Below, piece after piece: positions 46,461-55,075 of a stretch of 64,000 bases of DNA. The position numbers were made by a program, and so were the translations under genes. Numbering within the stretch: the stretch's first letter is position 1; each line of letters opens with the position of its first letter. The stretch covers positions 11,519-75,518 of the forward strand of contig NZ_QHJG01000009.1 of the NCBI RefSeq assembly GCF_003184185.1, in the 5' to 3' direction. Origin of the DNA: Legionella qingyii. GTDB lineage: Bacteria; Pseudomonadota; Gammaproteobacteria; Legionellales; Legionellaceae. The notes beneath the pieces were generated by a model that ran no database searches, was not told where the DNA came from, and saw only the letters and a list, made by a program, of their open reading frames with translations.

Positions 46461-46955
46461 AATAAAGCGTCGAAGATAGAATTGCAGAGCTCTAAATGGA
46501 AATCGAAGACGAAAAAATCCATTAAGATGGGTCTCGTAAGGAAAAAATTTTCAACGAAAGCGGAACAGACGTAGTTAACAACTTCCATTTCTTTCACTTG
46601 CGAGTATAAATGGCATTGATTAAAGAGCCCTTTATATAAAAAAGAAAAGTAAAAAAAATCTTCAACTAAAAAGCGGACACTACCACTCGCTTAATGGTGA
46701 ATATCTGTGTAACTACAGAAAAAGTAGGTATGGTCCGTAAAGGTAGACTTACCATTTCACTAGAAATAGAAGTTGTTGTAGGTAACTACCGTATTCTAAT
46801 TCTAAAAGCTTGACTAGGTCCGAAAATGAACCACGTTTGTAAAGTATTTTTAGTACTTTACGAAATAGTTGAAGGACGACTTCTGGATTTTTTCCTAATA
46901 CCCCTACAAGTTAACTTTATCCCCATGGTAAAAAGGTAAAATTATCGCGTAAGTA
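46461..46955 (-). CDS. Small heat shock protein Hsp20 (alpha-crystallin family)
   Basis: 164 residues, ATG at 46955 with GGAG upstream. The start reads MNALLKWKNGTPISIEHP. The alpha-crystallin domain includes MDVVEDKDHFTIQMEMPGMD, YGKYERSLSLPSTIDADKA and KKGMLWVELPKK. It prevents aggregation of unfolded proteins. In L. pneumophila the comparable protein is the global stress protein GspA; equivalence is likely but not shown. It is divergent from the alcohol dehydrogenase gene and ends in a clear terminator. Confidence 0.92.
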
Positions 46956-47116
46956 CAATAGCTGAGGCAGGTTAATTAAAGGTAATTGCAAACGTTTATG
47001 TGGTTTATGTCAAACTATATGTTTTCATTAAACAGTTCAGTTTTATGAAAATTAAATCAGATGTCAAATTATTTATAGTAAATTAAATATCAAGTTATGC
47101 TAAATTCCTTTTATAA

Positions 47117-48145
47117 TACTACGTACGGTACCAATACCTTGTTAGTCCGTTTTTCAATTAGATATTTCTTCATTTTTTTGGACTTGGAGTTCTTTTACTT
47201 CATGAGTAATTTCAAGTACGTACACCGTAAACAGCATGACTAAATGTACACAATCTACCACTTAATTTGTTAGGGTTCGATGGAGACTAAGGTCCAGTAG
47301 TTTAACAACCGTGCCAACGTTTTCATCCAAGTAACTTATGGTTAAAACAGTAACCTGTTGCCTAACCCCAAGGCACCAATCCACCTTCAACACTTTTCAC
47401 AGGTAAAACAGATAGTCCTGCACTTTTAGAAACACTGGTGCGAGCTAAATGACCAATAGTTTAACTACCACCAAAACGTCTTATAACACACCGATTGGTC
47501 GCTAAAACAAAAGGATATGGACTACCAATAAGACTACTAGTTCGACGAGGCGATAAAACACGTCCTAATTAACCAATGGCCCGGAATAACTTTTGTTTAT
47601 TGCGGTTTGTAAACCCTAATATACCTAAACCACGTCGTCGTGTATAAGAATAAGTTCATCGATTTTTTGTTCCTGCTTGTCAAATACAGAAATGTTCAGG
47701 ACCACTATTGGTTCGAGTTCTCAAACGGATATTCAATCCACGTCATACCCGACCTCTGAGTCTAGTTCTACGCGGGATAGGAGAACTACGACGTTAGTAA
47801 AAACGTGGGCATCCTCGTGAATAGGGCGATCGCGAAGCATTATGTCCTTTTCCTCCCTATCATCAGACACGACCTTAAGTGTACTCACTATAAGGGTCAA
47901 AAGGGATATTATAGGAAACCCCCCTCTCTCAAGAAACAAGACATCGGTTAGAGTGGTCTTTTCTACCACTTCTTAAAAATAGCGAACGTGGCTTTTAGGG
48001 ACAATTTTGTCTTCAAGTATGCATAGGTAATTCACTTCGGTTAGTTCGTGAACTACTAGACGCAGTACCCGCCAAATGTCCGCGTCGTCAATAATTCTAG
48101 TCCTGAATGCTTTTTGGGGTTCCAGCTCCGTTTTTTACAAAAATT
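47117..48145 (+). CDS. Zinc-dependent alcohol dehydrogenase with a transposon-altered C-terminus
   Basis: 342 codons from ATG at 47117 (AAGGAA upstream). Zinc and NAD motifs are intact: HACGICRTDLHV, PLIPGHQIVGTV, WLGGSCEKCPFC and LGLYGFGAAAH. After the normal closing stretch EANQALDDLRHGRFTGAAVI, the frame runs into a 124 bp inserted element at 48100. The last 15 or so residues (RTYEKPQGRGKKCF) come from the insertion. Without it the frame would end about 13 residues on at TAG. The catalytic core is untouched, so the enzyme may still work. Confidence 0.88.
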
Positions 48146-48223
48146 ACTCCCTCAAATCTATCTGATTTACTGGCTTAATTTTTGTAAAAAATTGCTTCTC
48201 TCACCCCAAAAAGCATTCAGGAC
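48100..48223. mobile_element. MITE-like miniature inverted-repeat element
   Basis: The element has perfect 21-base inverted ends; in the leftward reading the outer end begins CAGGACTTACGAAAAACCCC. Inner, longer partial complementarity continues as TTAAAAAATG against CATTTTTTGC. It encodes nothing. It is flanked on both sides by the same five bases (leftward reading ATCTT, at 48095-48099 and 48224-48228), a target-site duplication, so it moved here by transposition. A full-length parental transposon is not in the window. It sits in the 3' end of the alcohol dehydrogenase gene. Confidence 0.85.
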
Positions 48224-48410
48224 TTCTAATCTTTAGTTCACTGCAGTGAAAAAATGGTTTAGATAATCTACCAATATAACTATATAACGTTTAGGTTGTA
48301 TAAATGGATAAATCTTATGAGTGACTTTTTGTAGGTATCCAAGAACGGAACTGAGTTTTATAAACCCTCGTAGCTGTAGTTCCTAATAAATGAGTAGTTT
48401 CCCTTAATAA

Positions 48411-49178
48411 TACAAAGTTGTTCGTTATCATGCTTGTGGAAGTGGGTCAAACTAAGTACCTAATTGTAGACGCTATCTGAATCCGGTTGGACTAATATAT
48501 TTTCGGGACCTCGTTGTGGTTTTAATATAGTTATGTAATTAAGCGACACCGGACCTTCATTGTCAAAATGGGCGTAGTCTACGCAAAGGACTAAGAACGA
48601 AACATCTTCTAGGACGTGAGGAATGTCTATCTAAGCGGGAGGAGTGAGCAGGCCCACGTGTTAGTTCTGTCCTTCTTCAGTTAAATTAACTTGGAACATA
48701 AGTTTGAAAAATATTTTGGTCTTGGGTATTTTATCTTCGTGGACCTTGGAATCTTCGTCCACTACAGTACGTTCATCTTCTAGTAAAGATGTATCCTGAA
48801 AGCGTTGCGTGGTTATTTCTTCCGCACCGTGTTAACTGTCGAAATAACCGTGTTATACCCAAGTTTTCATGGCACTAGCTTGAATTTTTTAAAAATGTAG
48901 ATTTTTGTCCACAAAGTATGGAACCCTTATTTACAAATGACCAGTTACCACTTAATCACTTGGTAGGACGGAAATTCAGTAAACTTGTTAATTAATAACT
49001 ACTATCACTTCGCATACGACGGTTAACGTAATTGCAATTATTATGGCAGTAATACGGAGTTCCAAAGGGAGCAAGATATCTTTACCAAGTATTAAGGCCG
49101 AAAGTACATTAGTGATGTCTACATTCGCTCAAAGCATTTTAACTACCACCGAATTCGACAAATAGGGACTCTAAAATT
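48411..49178 (+). CDS. DDAH-like amidinohydrolase (arginine-deiminase superfamily)
   Basis: 255 residues, ATG at 48411 after AAGGG. It matches dimethylarginine dimethylaminohydrolase-type enzymes: IVRTPSPSLIHGLT, VEDPALL, LLTRPGAQSRQEEV, APGTLEAGDVM, FYIGLSQRTN, and the catalytic cysteine region DGGLSCLSLRF at the C-terminus. Such enzymes hydrolyse methylated arginines, or arginine, to citrulline. The stop overlaps the start of the following APC permease (TAATG), which suggests a substrate or product carrier. Confidence 0.85.
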
Positions 49179-50509
49179 ACTTATTTTTCGATTGATAAAA
49201 ATCAAACTGTGATTACTGGCACCCAAGTCATCTGTCGTAAGCATTAAATGGACGACGCCGTAATCAACCTTGTCTATAAAAAACCATAAAGCCAAACCGA
49301 AACAAAAAGAAAAATAACGGGTCACGGTAATAACGTTCGACCAAAAGGAGATTTAGGGTACTTCCTTAAATACCCACCCATTTTTAATCGAACCCCTTTT
49401 TTCGCCCCAAATAGCGATAAACCAAAGTTACCTACGTCTTGCAGGAATATATAGGATGTAAAAAGTCAAAATATCGTCCACGTAAAAACATAACGTAATT
49501 AGGTTTAGAATAACTTTTATTTTGCGAGGACAAATAATATTAATTGTATGAGTAGACCACAAATTGAACCTAGTTATATATTCCTAAGGTAAATAGATTA
49601 GCTAACTGGTAAAAAACGAGGTATAAACCTGAAAATGAGGGAAAGTAAAATTAAAACTGATATCCTAACTAGACCCATTAATAAATAGGAGTAAGAGATT
49701 TGGAACATTGTGTAAGAGTAGTTCTAAGTACCTGTAGAGATTGTCGTTAGTAGGAAAGAAAAACACCATAACTTTAACGACCGCAAGTATGCGTTCTAAC
49801 GTTTGGACCTCGTAAAGGGTTCCGATAACGAGAAAGTCATTAATAATAAAAACAATGCTACGAGAAACCAAGTAACTGAAACCGAAACGATGAAAGCGGC
49901 TCAGTTAATTTAAAATAATCACCATAGGGAGTCGATAAAGTTCAAAAAAAATGAGTTTATGTTAAACGATTTGACTCAAAGTAACAATTACAAAATTAGC
50001 ACCATCCAACATAACCAACACGGTTATTAACCGATTAGAGGGGCTAATTTCCAGATAATAAACGTTCATTACTCGAGTTATTAAGTTAGTTTGTTAGGAG
50101 GAGACCTAATGACTAATATGTCCGTACACCACATAGTAAATAGTCATGGGAAAAAAATAATAATGGCTCATAATTATGTAGGATAACCAAGTACTATTGA
50201 AACCGATGGGTTTACATAAACAAATACATACACAAATACAAACGACCACGTTATGCTAATCGGTCCGCTCTTTTTTTTGTGCCAAGGACCAAGTAATAAA
50301 ATAGCAGCTAAGAGCCTAAATAACCGTAATGATAAAGTGAGCGGTAATCGAAATGAGGAGGATTGAGCGATTTTATACCGAGCAACGACGTAATACTAAA
50401 TAAATAATAATCGACAAACAATGAATAGTGAAGGAGTCGCTACAATACCTTTTTTTAAGAAATACTAGCTCACTGATTGCTTAATAGATTTCCTAGAGTA
50501 CGCTCGATT
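49178..50509 (+). pseudogene. APC-family amino acid permease interrupted by a stop at codon 135
   Basis: 444 codons overlapping the DDAH-like gene at TAATG. The frame is colinear with APC permeases of this group throughout (LMTVGSVDSIRNLP, GKKAGFIAIWFQWMQN, FCGIEIAGVHTQD, MYVFMFAGAIRLARR), but TAA at 49580-49582 cuts it between TWINI and GFHLSNRLTIF. Both sides stay in the same frame, so this is a nonsense change, not an indel. Either the gene is dead or a base was miscalled. If intact it would have 12 membrane helices and import an amino acid related to the DDAH reaction. Confidence 0.8.
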
Positions 50510-50596
50510 TAAGTCCGCAGTTGCTCTAGTATCTAATTGTAGAACTAAATAGTCAGGAAATGATTTTCATAAGAAATGAATTCTACTTTTATTCTG

Positions 50597-50602
50597 ATAT
50601 TA
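50597..50602 (+). promoter_or_regulatory. Promoter of the coiled-coil protein gene
   Basis: TATAAT at 50597-50602 with TTTACT 17 bases upstream. It lies 34 bases before the GTG start at 50636. The AAGGAG ribosome-binding site is seven bases from the start. Confidence 0.5.
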
Positions 50603-50635
50603 AACATGTCTTATTAATAGGATTTCCTCAAGAGA

Positions 50636-52339
50636 CACGGATTGAGACGCGTTAGTCAGAGTTACTGTAACTTAAGCTCAGTCGAACTTGTTACCAAACG
50701 ATGATATCTTTCTCTGTTACGTGGTTTATGTAGGCTTTGTTTAGGAGTAAATCGATGAGTTAAAGAACGTGCAAAACCTGATTCTCTTCGGTTTGTTCAT
50801 CAACTCAAAGACTTTTGTTGACCGCCTTTGCTTTGATAGTTATACTATCGGGTTCTTGATTACTTCCTTCTCCGCTTTCGAGTTAACTAATCTCTTTCAT
50901 GTCGTCTACTTTACGAGGCTGTCGTCGCAAACGAAAAAGAAGAGTACTGTAATTAAAGGTTCTTATTTCGTGTACATCTTGTACAATTACTCTACTGGGT
51001 TCTCGTTTATCTATTTGTCGAATTTCTTTGGTTTCGACTTCGCTTTTTCTTGAGCAATTAACTTTACGTATAACGGCTACGATTATACGCCCGGTTACTT
51101 TAAGATTTCGAACTGTTTCTTGAATTTTTTGATCTTTCACTTAATTGATTGAACCTTGTTCTCGATGTTCTCGAGCTTCTTCTTACCAACCTCTATCTTC
51201 TTTAATTACGACTATAAAGGCTGATAGACCTTCTTGAGTTGCTCAAAGAAGTTTATGGAGATAATTAGCTAGTCGGATATCGACTTATATAATGCGTACG
51301 TTTGTTTGTCCATTGTAGTGATAGTCGTCTCAATCTCTGGGAATCTCGTGACGTTTGCCGTGTTCGCGGATGACGTTCGTTACAACTATCTCATGTCCTT
51401 TGTTGGCATGTGGCGGAACTATTTTCTTACGTTGTAAACCTTTTCGCTGAACGAAATAAAGTTAGAGTTGATCTTGTCGGCGGAGTTTGAGCACTTCTTA
51501 ATATAGTTGTCAATTAACTAGCCCAATTTCGAGCTAATTTACTTGTTCATCGCAGTTTGCTTCTTTATGTTAACGGATGCGTAGCGCGTCCAGTTTATCT
51601 TCCAAATTCTAACGTTCTTGCGCCTAAAAGTGTTCGTGACGTTAAATATTCTTTTCTTTTTTAAGAGGAATTGAGAGTCAATCTCGGACAATTGCTAAAG
51701 TCAGTTCGGGTTAAATAATAACTGGGTTCAGTTTTCCGAGCAATAGCTGCCATACCTCTGAGTATACGACAAAAAAGTCTTTTATACCTAGGGCTAGTAC
51801 GGTCACTTTTTCTGAACAATGTCCGGTTTGATTTGATACTTTTCGATTTTGGTCTATAAACATGGCAATGGAAAAAGGTGTTATTGGCGTTTGTTTTAGT
51901 TTGTCTTTACAAATCCTGAGCAAGAGTTTTAACGGTTTCAGCTAATGTTCTGAACTACTCAGCATATCTATCGGTAGTTCTTTTTGTTTATGTTGAATAA
52001 TTTAGCGGCTGTGGAAATCGATACCGTGAATTTGGTGTTGGGTTTGATTATTAAAGATTTGAACTTGGATTTTCGTCGATGAGCGAGTACAATTTCTCAA
52101 ACCACGGTTGAGTACGGGGTCGGGGGGCAGGGCTTCTATAATAATTCCGTTCTTTACGTGAACTCCGTCATCAATTCGGTCTTGCGTTTGCACTTAATTT
52201 TGTTGATTATTCGCTTCACTCTGGTCCCCTTTAATACCGAGGTCTACGTGCTGAACCAACCGAGGTATCTCAATTCTTTGACTATGGCCTAGAAGGACAT
52301 GGGCTTAATCTAAGCTCAAACTTTATAGGCTTTTTTATT
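50636..52339 (+). CDS. Large coiled-coil protein, probable type IV effector
   Basis: 567 residues. GTG at 50636 is chosen because AAGGAG stands seven bases upstream; no ATG fits. No signal peptide and no membrane helix. From about residue 110 to 250 the chain is continuous coiled coil, rich in Glu, Leu, Gln and Lys (EQIDKQLKETKAEAKK, LKKLESELTNLEQELQE, LEKRLALFQSQLEQ). The C-terminal third is more varied (RYRRYGDSYAVFSEN, PDARLGWLHRVKKLIPD). I recognise no family. Long cytoplasmic coiled-coil proteins with private promoters are frequent among Dot/Icm substrates in Legionella; that is inference. Confidence 0.7.
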
Positions 52340-52363
52340 TACAAAGATTTTATGATCCGAGAT

Positions 52364-52417
52364 AACTGTAAAGTAAATTAGGGTGGATGAGGGGCGCGAA
52401 ATACGCGCTCCTCATCC
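52364..52417 (+). repeat. Intergenic repeat copy B: TTGACATTTCATTTAAT box plus hairpin
   Basis: Begins 24 bases after the stop of the coiled-coil gene. A 17-base box TTGACATTTCATTTAAT is followed by a long GC-rich hairpin: CCTACTCC...GCGC, loop TTTAT, GCGC...GGAGTAGG. The same box and loop occur in copy A at 61771-61817. It lacks a T tract, so it is not a simple terminator. Confidence 0.6.
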
Positions 52418-52675
52418 GATTAGTTCGTTACGAGTTGTCGGGGATCTCTATTATGTAGGTTTAAACCATTTAAGACTCACTAAATCGAATAAAGGGGTCG
52501 AGTTGTCTCTAGTTTCTTGATAAGTCTGGGTTTATAATTTAGAAAGCTATTAGATAAACTGTTATAGATTATGATTAACAATTGTACTATGTTAATGGTT
52601 AAATAAGGCGTGAGACAAAATATATACTTGTTACCGAAGGTTGTAGTGAATTGAAATTTGTCGAGACATCCCAAC

Positions 52676-52735
52676 TACCCACGATAACAAAGACAGCAAA
52701 GACACCACCAGCACCAGAAAGAGAGGAGTGGGATC
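52676..52735 (+). CDS. Valine-rich leader peptide of an attenuator
   Basis: A 19-codon frame MGAIVSVVSVVVVVFLSSP with eight valines, five of them consecutive, ending 85 bases before the MFS transporter start. A short AGGG precedes the ATG. Directly overlapping and following the stop codon is CCCTAGAG, which is perfectly complementary to CTCTAGGG inside the downstream hairpin at 52748-52783. It is also nearly complementary to CTCTGTAGGG upstream of the leader. This is the arrangement of amino-acid attenuators, where ribosome stalling at scarce valyl-tRNA decides the RNA fold. Confidence 0.7.
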
Positions 52736-52747
52736 TCAACGCAAAAA

Positions 52748-52783
52748 CTAATAAGCCGGAGAGATCCCTTTCCGGTTTATTAG
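52748..52783 (+). promoter_or_regulatory. Attenuator hairpin before the MFS transporter
   Basis: GATTATTCGGCC and GGCCAAATAATC form a 12-base stem with one G-A mismatch, around a 12-base loop that contains CTCTAGGG. The loop can instead pair with CCCTAGAG at the end of the leader peptide. No T tract follows, so it may act by Rho, by pausing, or by hiding the translation start 37 bases downstream. Confidence 0.6.
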
Positions 52784-52820
52784 TCCGCTATGCTGAAATT
52801 GATAAAACTCCTCTAGTTGG

Positions 52821-54113
52821 AACCTTTGGCGTGATCTACGTTTTCGTAGCGTTTTTGTTTTTTGTTAGTGGTCAGCGCGATAAAAATAGTAATCGAATAC
52901 ACGTCGTAAAAATAAAATATTCATGTAAGAGGTTTTGAAAGGTTCACATTACGGAGTTGTCAACTACCTATGTAAAGTGGAGGTTCCAAATCCAGAACCC
53001 CAAAATAGTCCTCACATGAAGACCTGGATAGAATAGCATGGAGATAAACATCCCTAATAGGAGCTGGTAATGCCGTGCTCTACCCACTGATGCCCTCGGT
53101 AAAAAACAACACGAAAACCATAAATATAAAAAAGAGTCCGGGTCCTTAATTTATGGCGATAAAACCCCGCAAGAAATTGCCCACATCCACAAAGGAAACG
53201 CAGGTAACGAATAAAGTTTAACCGTCGTCATACCAAAGGGTTTTTTATAATACGAAATGACTGGAGTGATGAACAATGACGGCGGTACTAGCCACGTTAA
53301 AAACCTGTTTACGGTGACCGTACCGACCAATCGGTTTATCCTACCTCTCGGTCAAATCAACTACATCGGACCTACCCTTATTAGAACCGAAAGAACAAGA
53401 ATAAATAACAATTTCTATTTGGTAGGCAAAGGTAACTTTGTAGTGTTAGTCTATGAGTCGTACGTTGATTTTTAGGTGTAAATACCGTTCTATAAAATAA
53501 TTAACATTTTTTGTTTGTTTTGACCAACAATTGACCTATATCACCAAATCGTAAAAGAGGGTAGCAATAAAAAACACCAAATACCCCTTTAGGAAAAAAC
53601 GTTTTTCGTATAGTAAATCTATTTAACCAACGGGGGAGCGAGTAAAGTAATCATAAACATCCTAATCGCTAACGTACAGGGAATAAACGAAATAAATAAT
53701 TAGCTTATTTTTTAGCGACGCGTAAATAAAAAATGTCATGAAACCAAAGACGAAATAGCTAATCAAACTATTAGAAGCGAGTAGGATACGGTTAAACCGA
53801 TGACTCACATAACGAAAAAGAAAAGCCAAAATCAAATCCTCGTAAAGGTTATCATAAACATTAACCTTTTCTTAGTTTAGGCAATATAGACCGCCCATGT
53901 CATTCAAGAAATTAGTTACGGTCACTACGAAAAAACCTACGTTAATGACTCGGTCGTTATCCATTCGACGAACTATGAAAATCATTGCGTCCATGAAGAG
54001 TACTAAAAAGTGATAAATCAATAGTATAACGTAATCGATAAAATGGAAATATAGTTTATTAACCACGTAAAAACTACGCTACCCACTTTCTACTTGTAGT
54101 ATGCCAAGTAATT
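52821..54113 (+). CDS. MFS transporter of the Pht family, probably for valine
   Basis: 430 residues. The start is TTG at 52821, seven bases after GAGGAG. Twelve membrane helices; typical segments are FVGIILDHYGTRWVTTGAI, TGVGVSFASIAYFKLAAVWF and LINASDAFLDAITEPAIGKL, and the end reads YQIIGAFLMRWVKDE. Pht transporters are Legionella and Coxiella MFS carriers for nutrients such as threonine, valine and nucleosides. The valine-rich leader peptide upstream strongly suggests valine (L. pneumophila PhtJ is the known valine carrier). It converges on the cyclotransferase gene. Confidence 0.85.
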
Positions 54114-54117
54114 CATA

Positions 54118-54160
54118 CGTTACTTAGTAATTCAAATTATTTGAATTACTAAGTAAAAAA
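54118..54160. terminator. Bidirectional AT-rich terminator hairpin
   Basis: A perfect inverted repeat of 16-17 bases per arm (leftward reading TGAATCATTAAGTTTA and its complement), flanked by runs of A and T. It starts a few bases after the MFS transporter stop and lies between convergent genes. A second, shorter hairpin (TAGACTA/TAGTCTA) lies near 54220-54240. Confidence 0.65.
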
Positions 54161-54407
54161 TTAATATAACCACTTACCGATAACAAATCTGTGACACAAG
54201 CTTAAGTATAATTTGAACTGGATCTGATTTCGATCAGATTTAAAGAGTACCAGTATTAGTCTATTAAGTGACCCATACACCGAAGTTTATTATTCAAGAA
54301 AATCAAGTAAAACATAATTGCGTATAATTAGACGAAATGAAGTTGGAGGAGACATCTAACTAATTATTTGAAAAACTAGCGATTTAATTACTTAATTTTA
54401 GTCTACT

Positions 54408-54758
54408 AATAAGTTATGAGAGTTGTACTTGTATCTGGGTTCGCTTATGTGGACTTCGGTTGAAGTGGAACTGAGCAAATATCAGACGATGGAGTATACT
54501 TAGACGGAAAAGATTGAGAAGCCATGAGTGTAGTTTATGGTACGGAAGTTGTAATAGACGCCGGGAAGGTCATATGCATTACTACCCTACGAGAACGAGT
54601 GGTGAGTATCGTTAATGTGTCCCCAGAAATTAGAAATGAAACCTGTATGGTTTAGGACCGTCTGATAGATGCCGGGGGACGTTAAAAGCAGGTTTTAATG
54701 AGTAAACGTGACGAAGTATCGCGTTTCACGGTATTCTTTTATCAAAGAGTCATAAGTA
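54408..54758 (-). CDS. Gamma-glutamylcyclotransferase (AIG2-like) family protein
   Basis: 116 residues, ATG at 54758. The N-terminal substrate motif is KLFSYGTLRYEAVQ, followed by GRKLQGAVD, and the catalytic acid region is EELEKADSYEVADYKRVKV. These small barrels release 5-oxoproline from gamma-glutamyl peptides or amines, linked to glutathione turnover. Length fits the short bacterial type. Confidence 0.88.
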
Positions 54759-54762
54759 GCGA

Positions 54763-54927
54763 AATGGATATATTTATTACGAGCTAATAGACCAAAAATA
54801 ATTATTACTGTTCTATTTATATGAACTGGGCAAAGTATCTTTCAAGGTCAAAACTAACTTAGGGAAAAAATGAAAATTACTCTACACTAAATAATTTCTA
54901 TTAAGCTAATAGTAACAGGTCGACGTA
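54763..54927 (-). CDS. Possible small basic protein upstream of the cyclotransferase
   Basis: 54 codons from ATG at 54927 to TAA at 54763, four bases before the next gene. The product is lysine-rich (FNKSHLIKSKKGIQSK). No ribosome-binding site and no family. It is listed because of its tight spacing, but it could be chance. Confidence 0.25.
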
Positions 54928-55075
54928 AATATAAACCATAAGCAAGTAAATATTAGTAGTTTCCATAGTTATTTGATTGTCCGTTTAAAAGTTTGTTTAT
55001 TATAACAGGTTTAACTCCGGGTAAAATTTTGAAGTCTTTCTTGTCTTAAATTCTTCTCTGGTCGGGTAGATCATA

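Noticed and set aside
52585..52750. A rightward frame of about 55 codons with several cysteines across the leader region.
   Set aside because: It runs through the attenuator hairpins in another frame; the valine-rich leader explains the region better.
52981..53100. A tRNA-like stretch: the ordinary reverse complement contains GTGGGTAGAGCACGG and a T-arm-like pair.
   Set aside because: The acceptor and anticodon stems do not pair, and the region is the interior of the MFS transporter in the correct reading.
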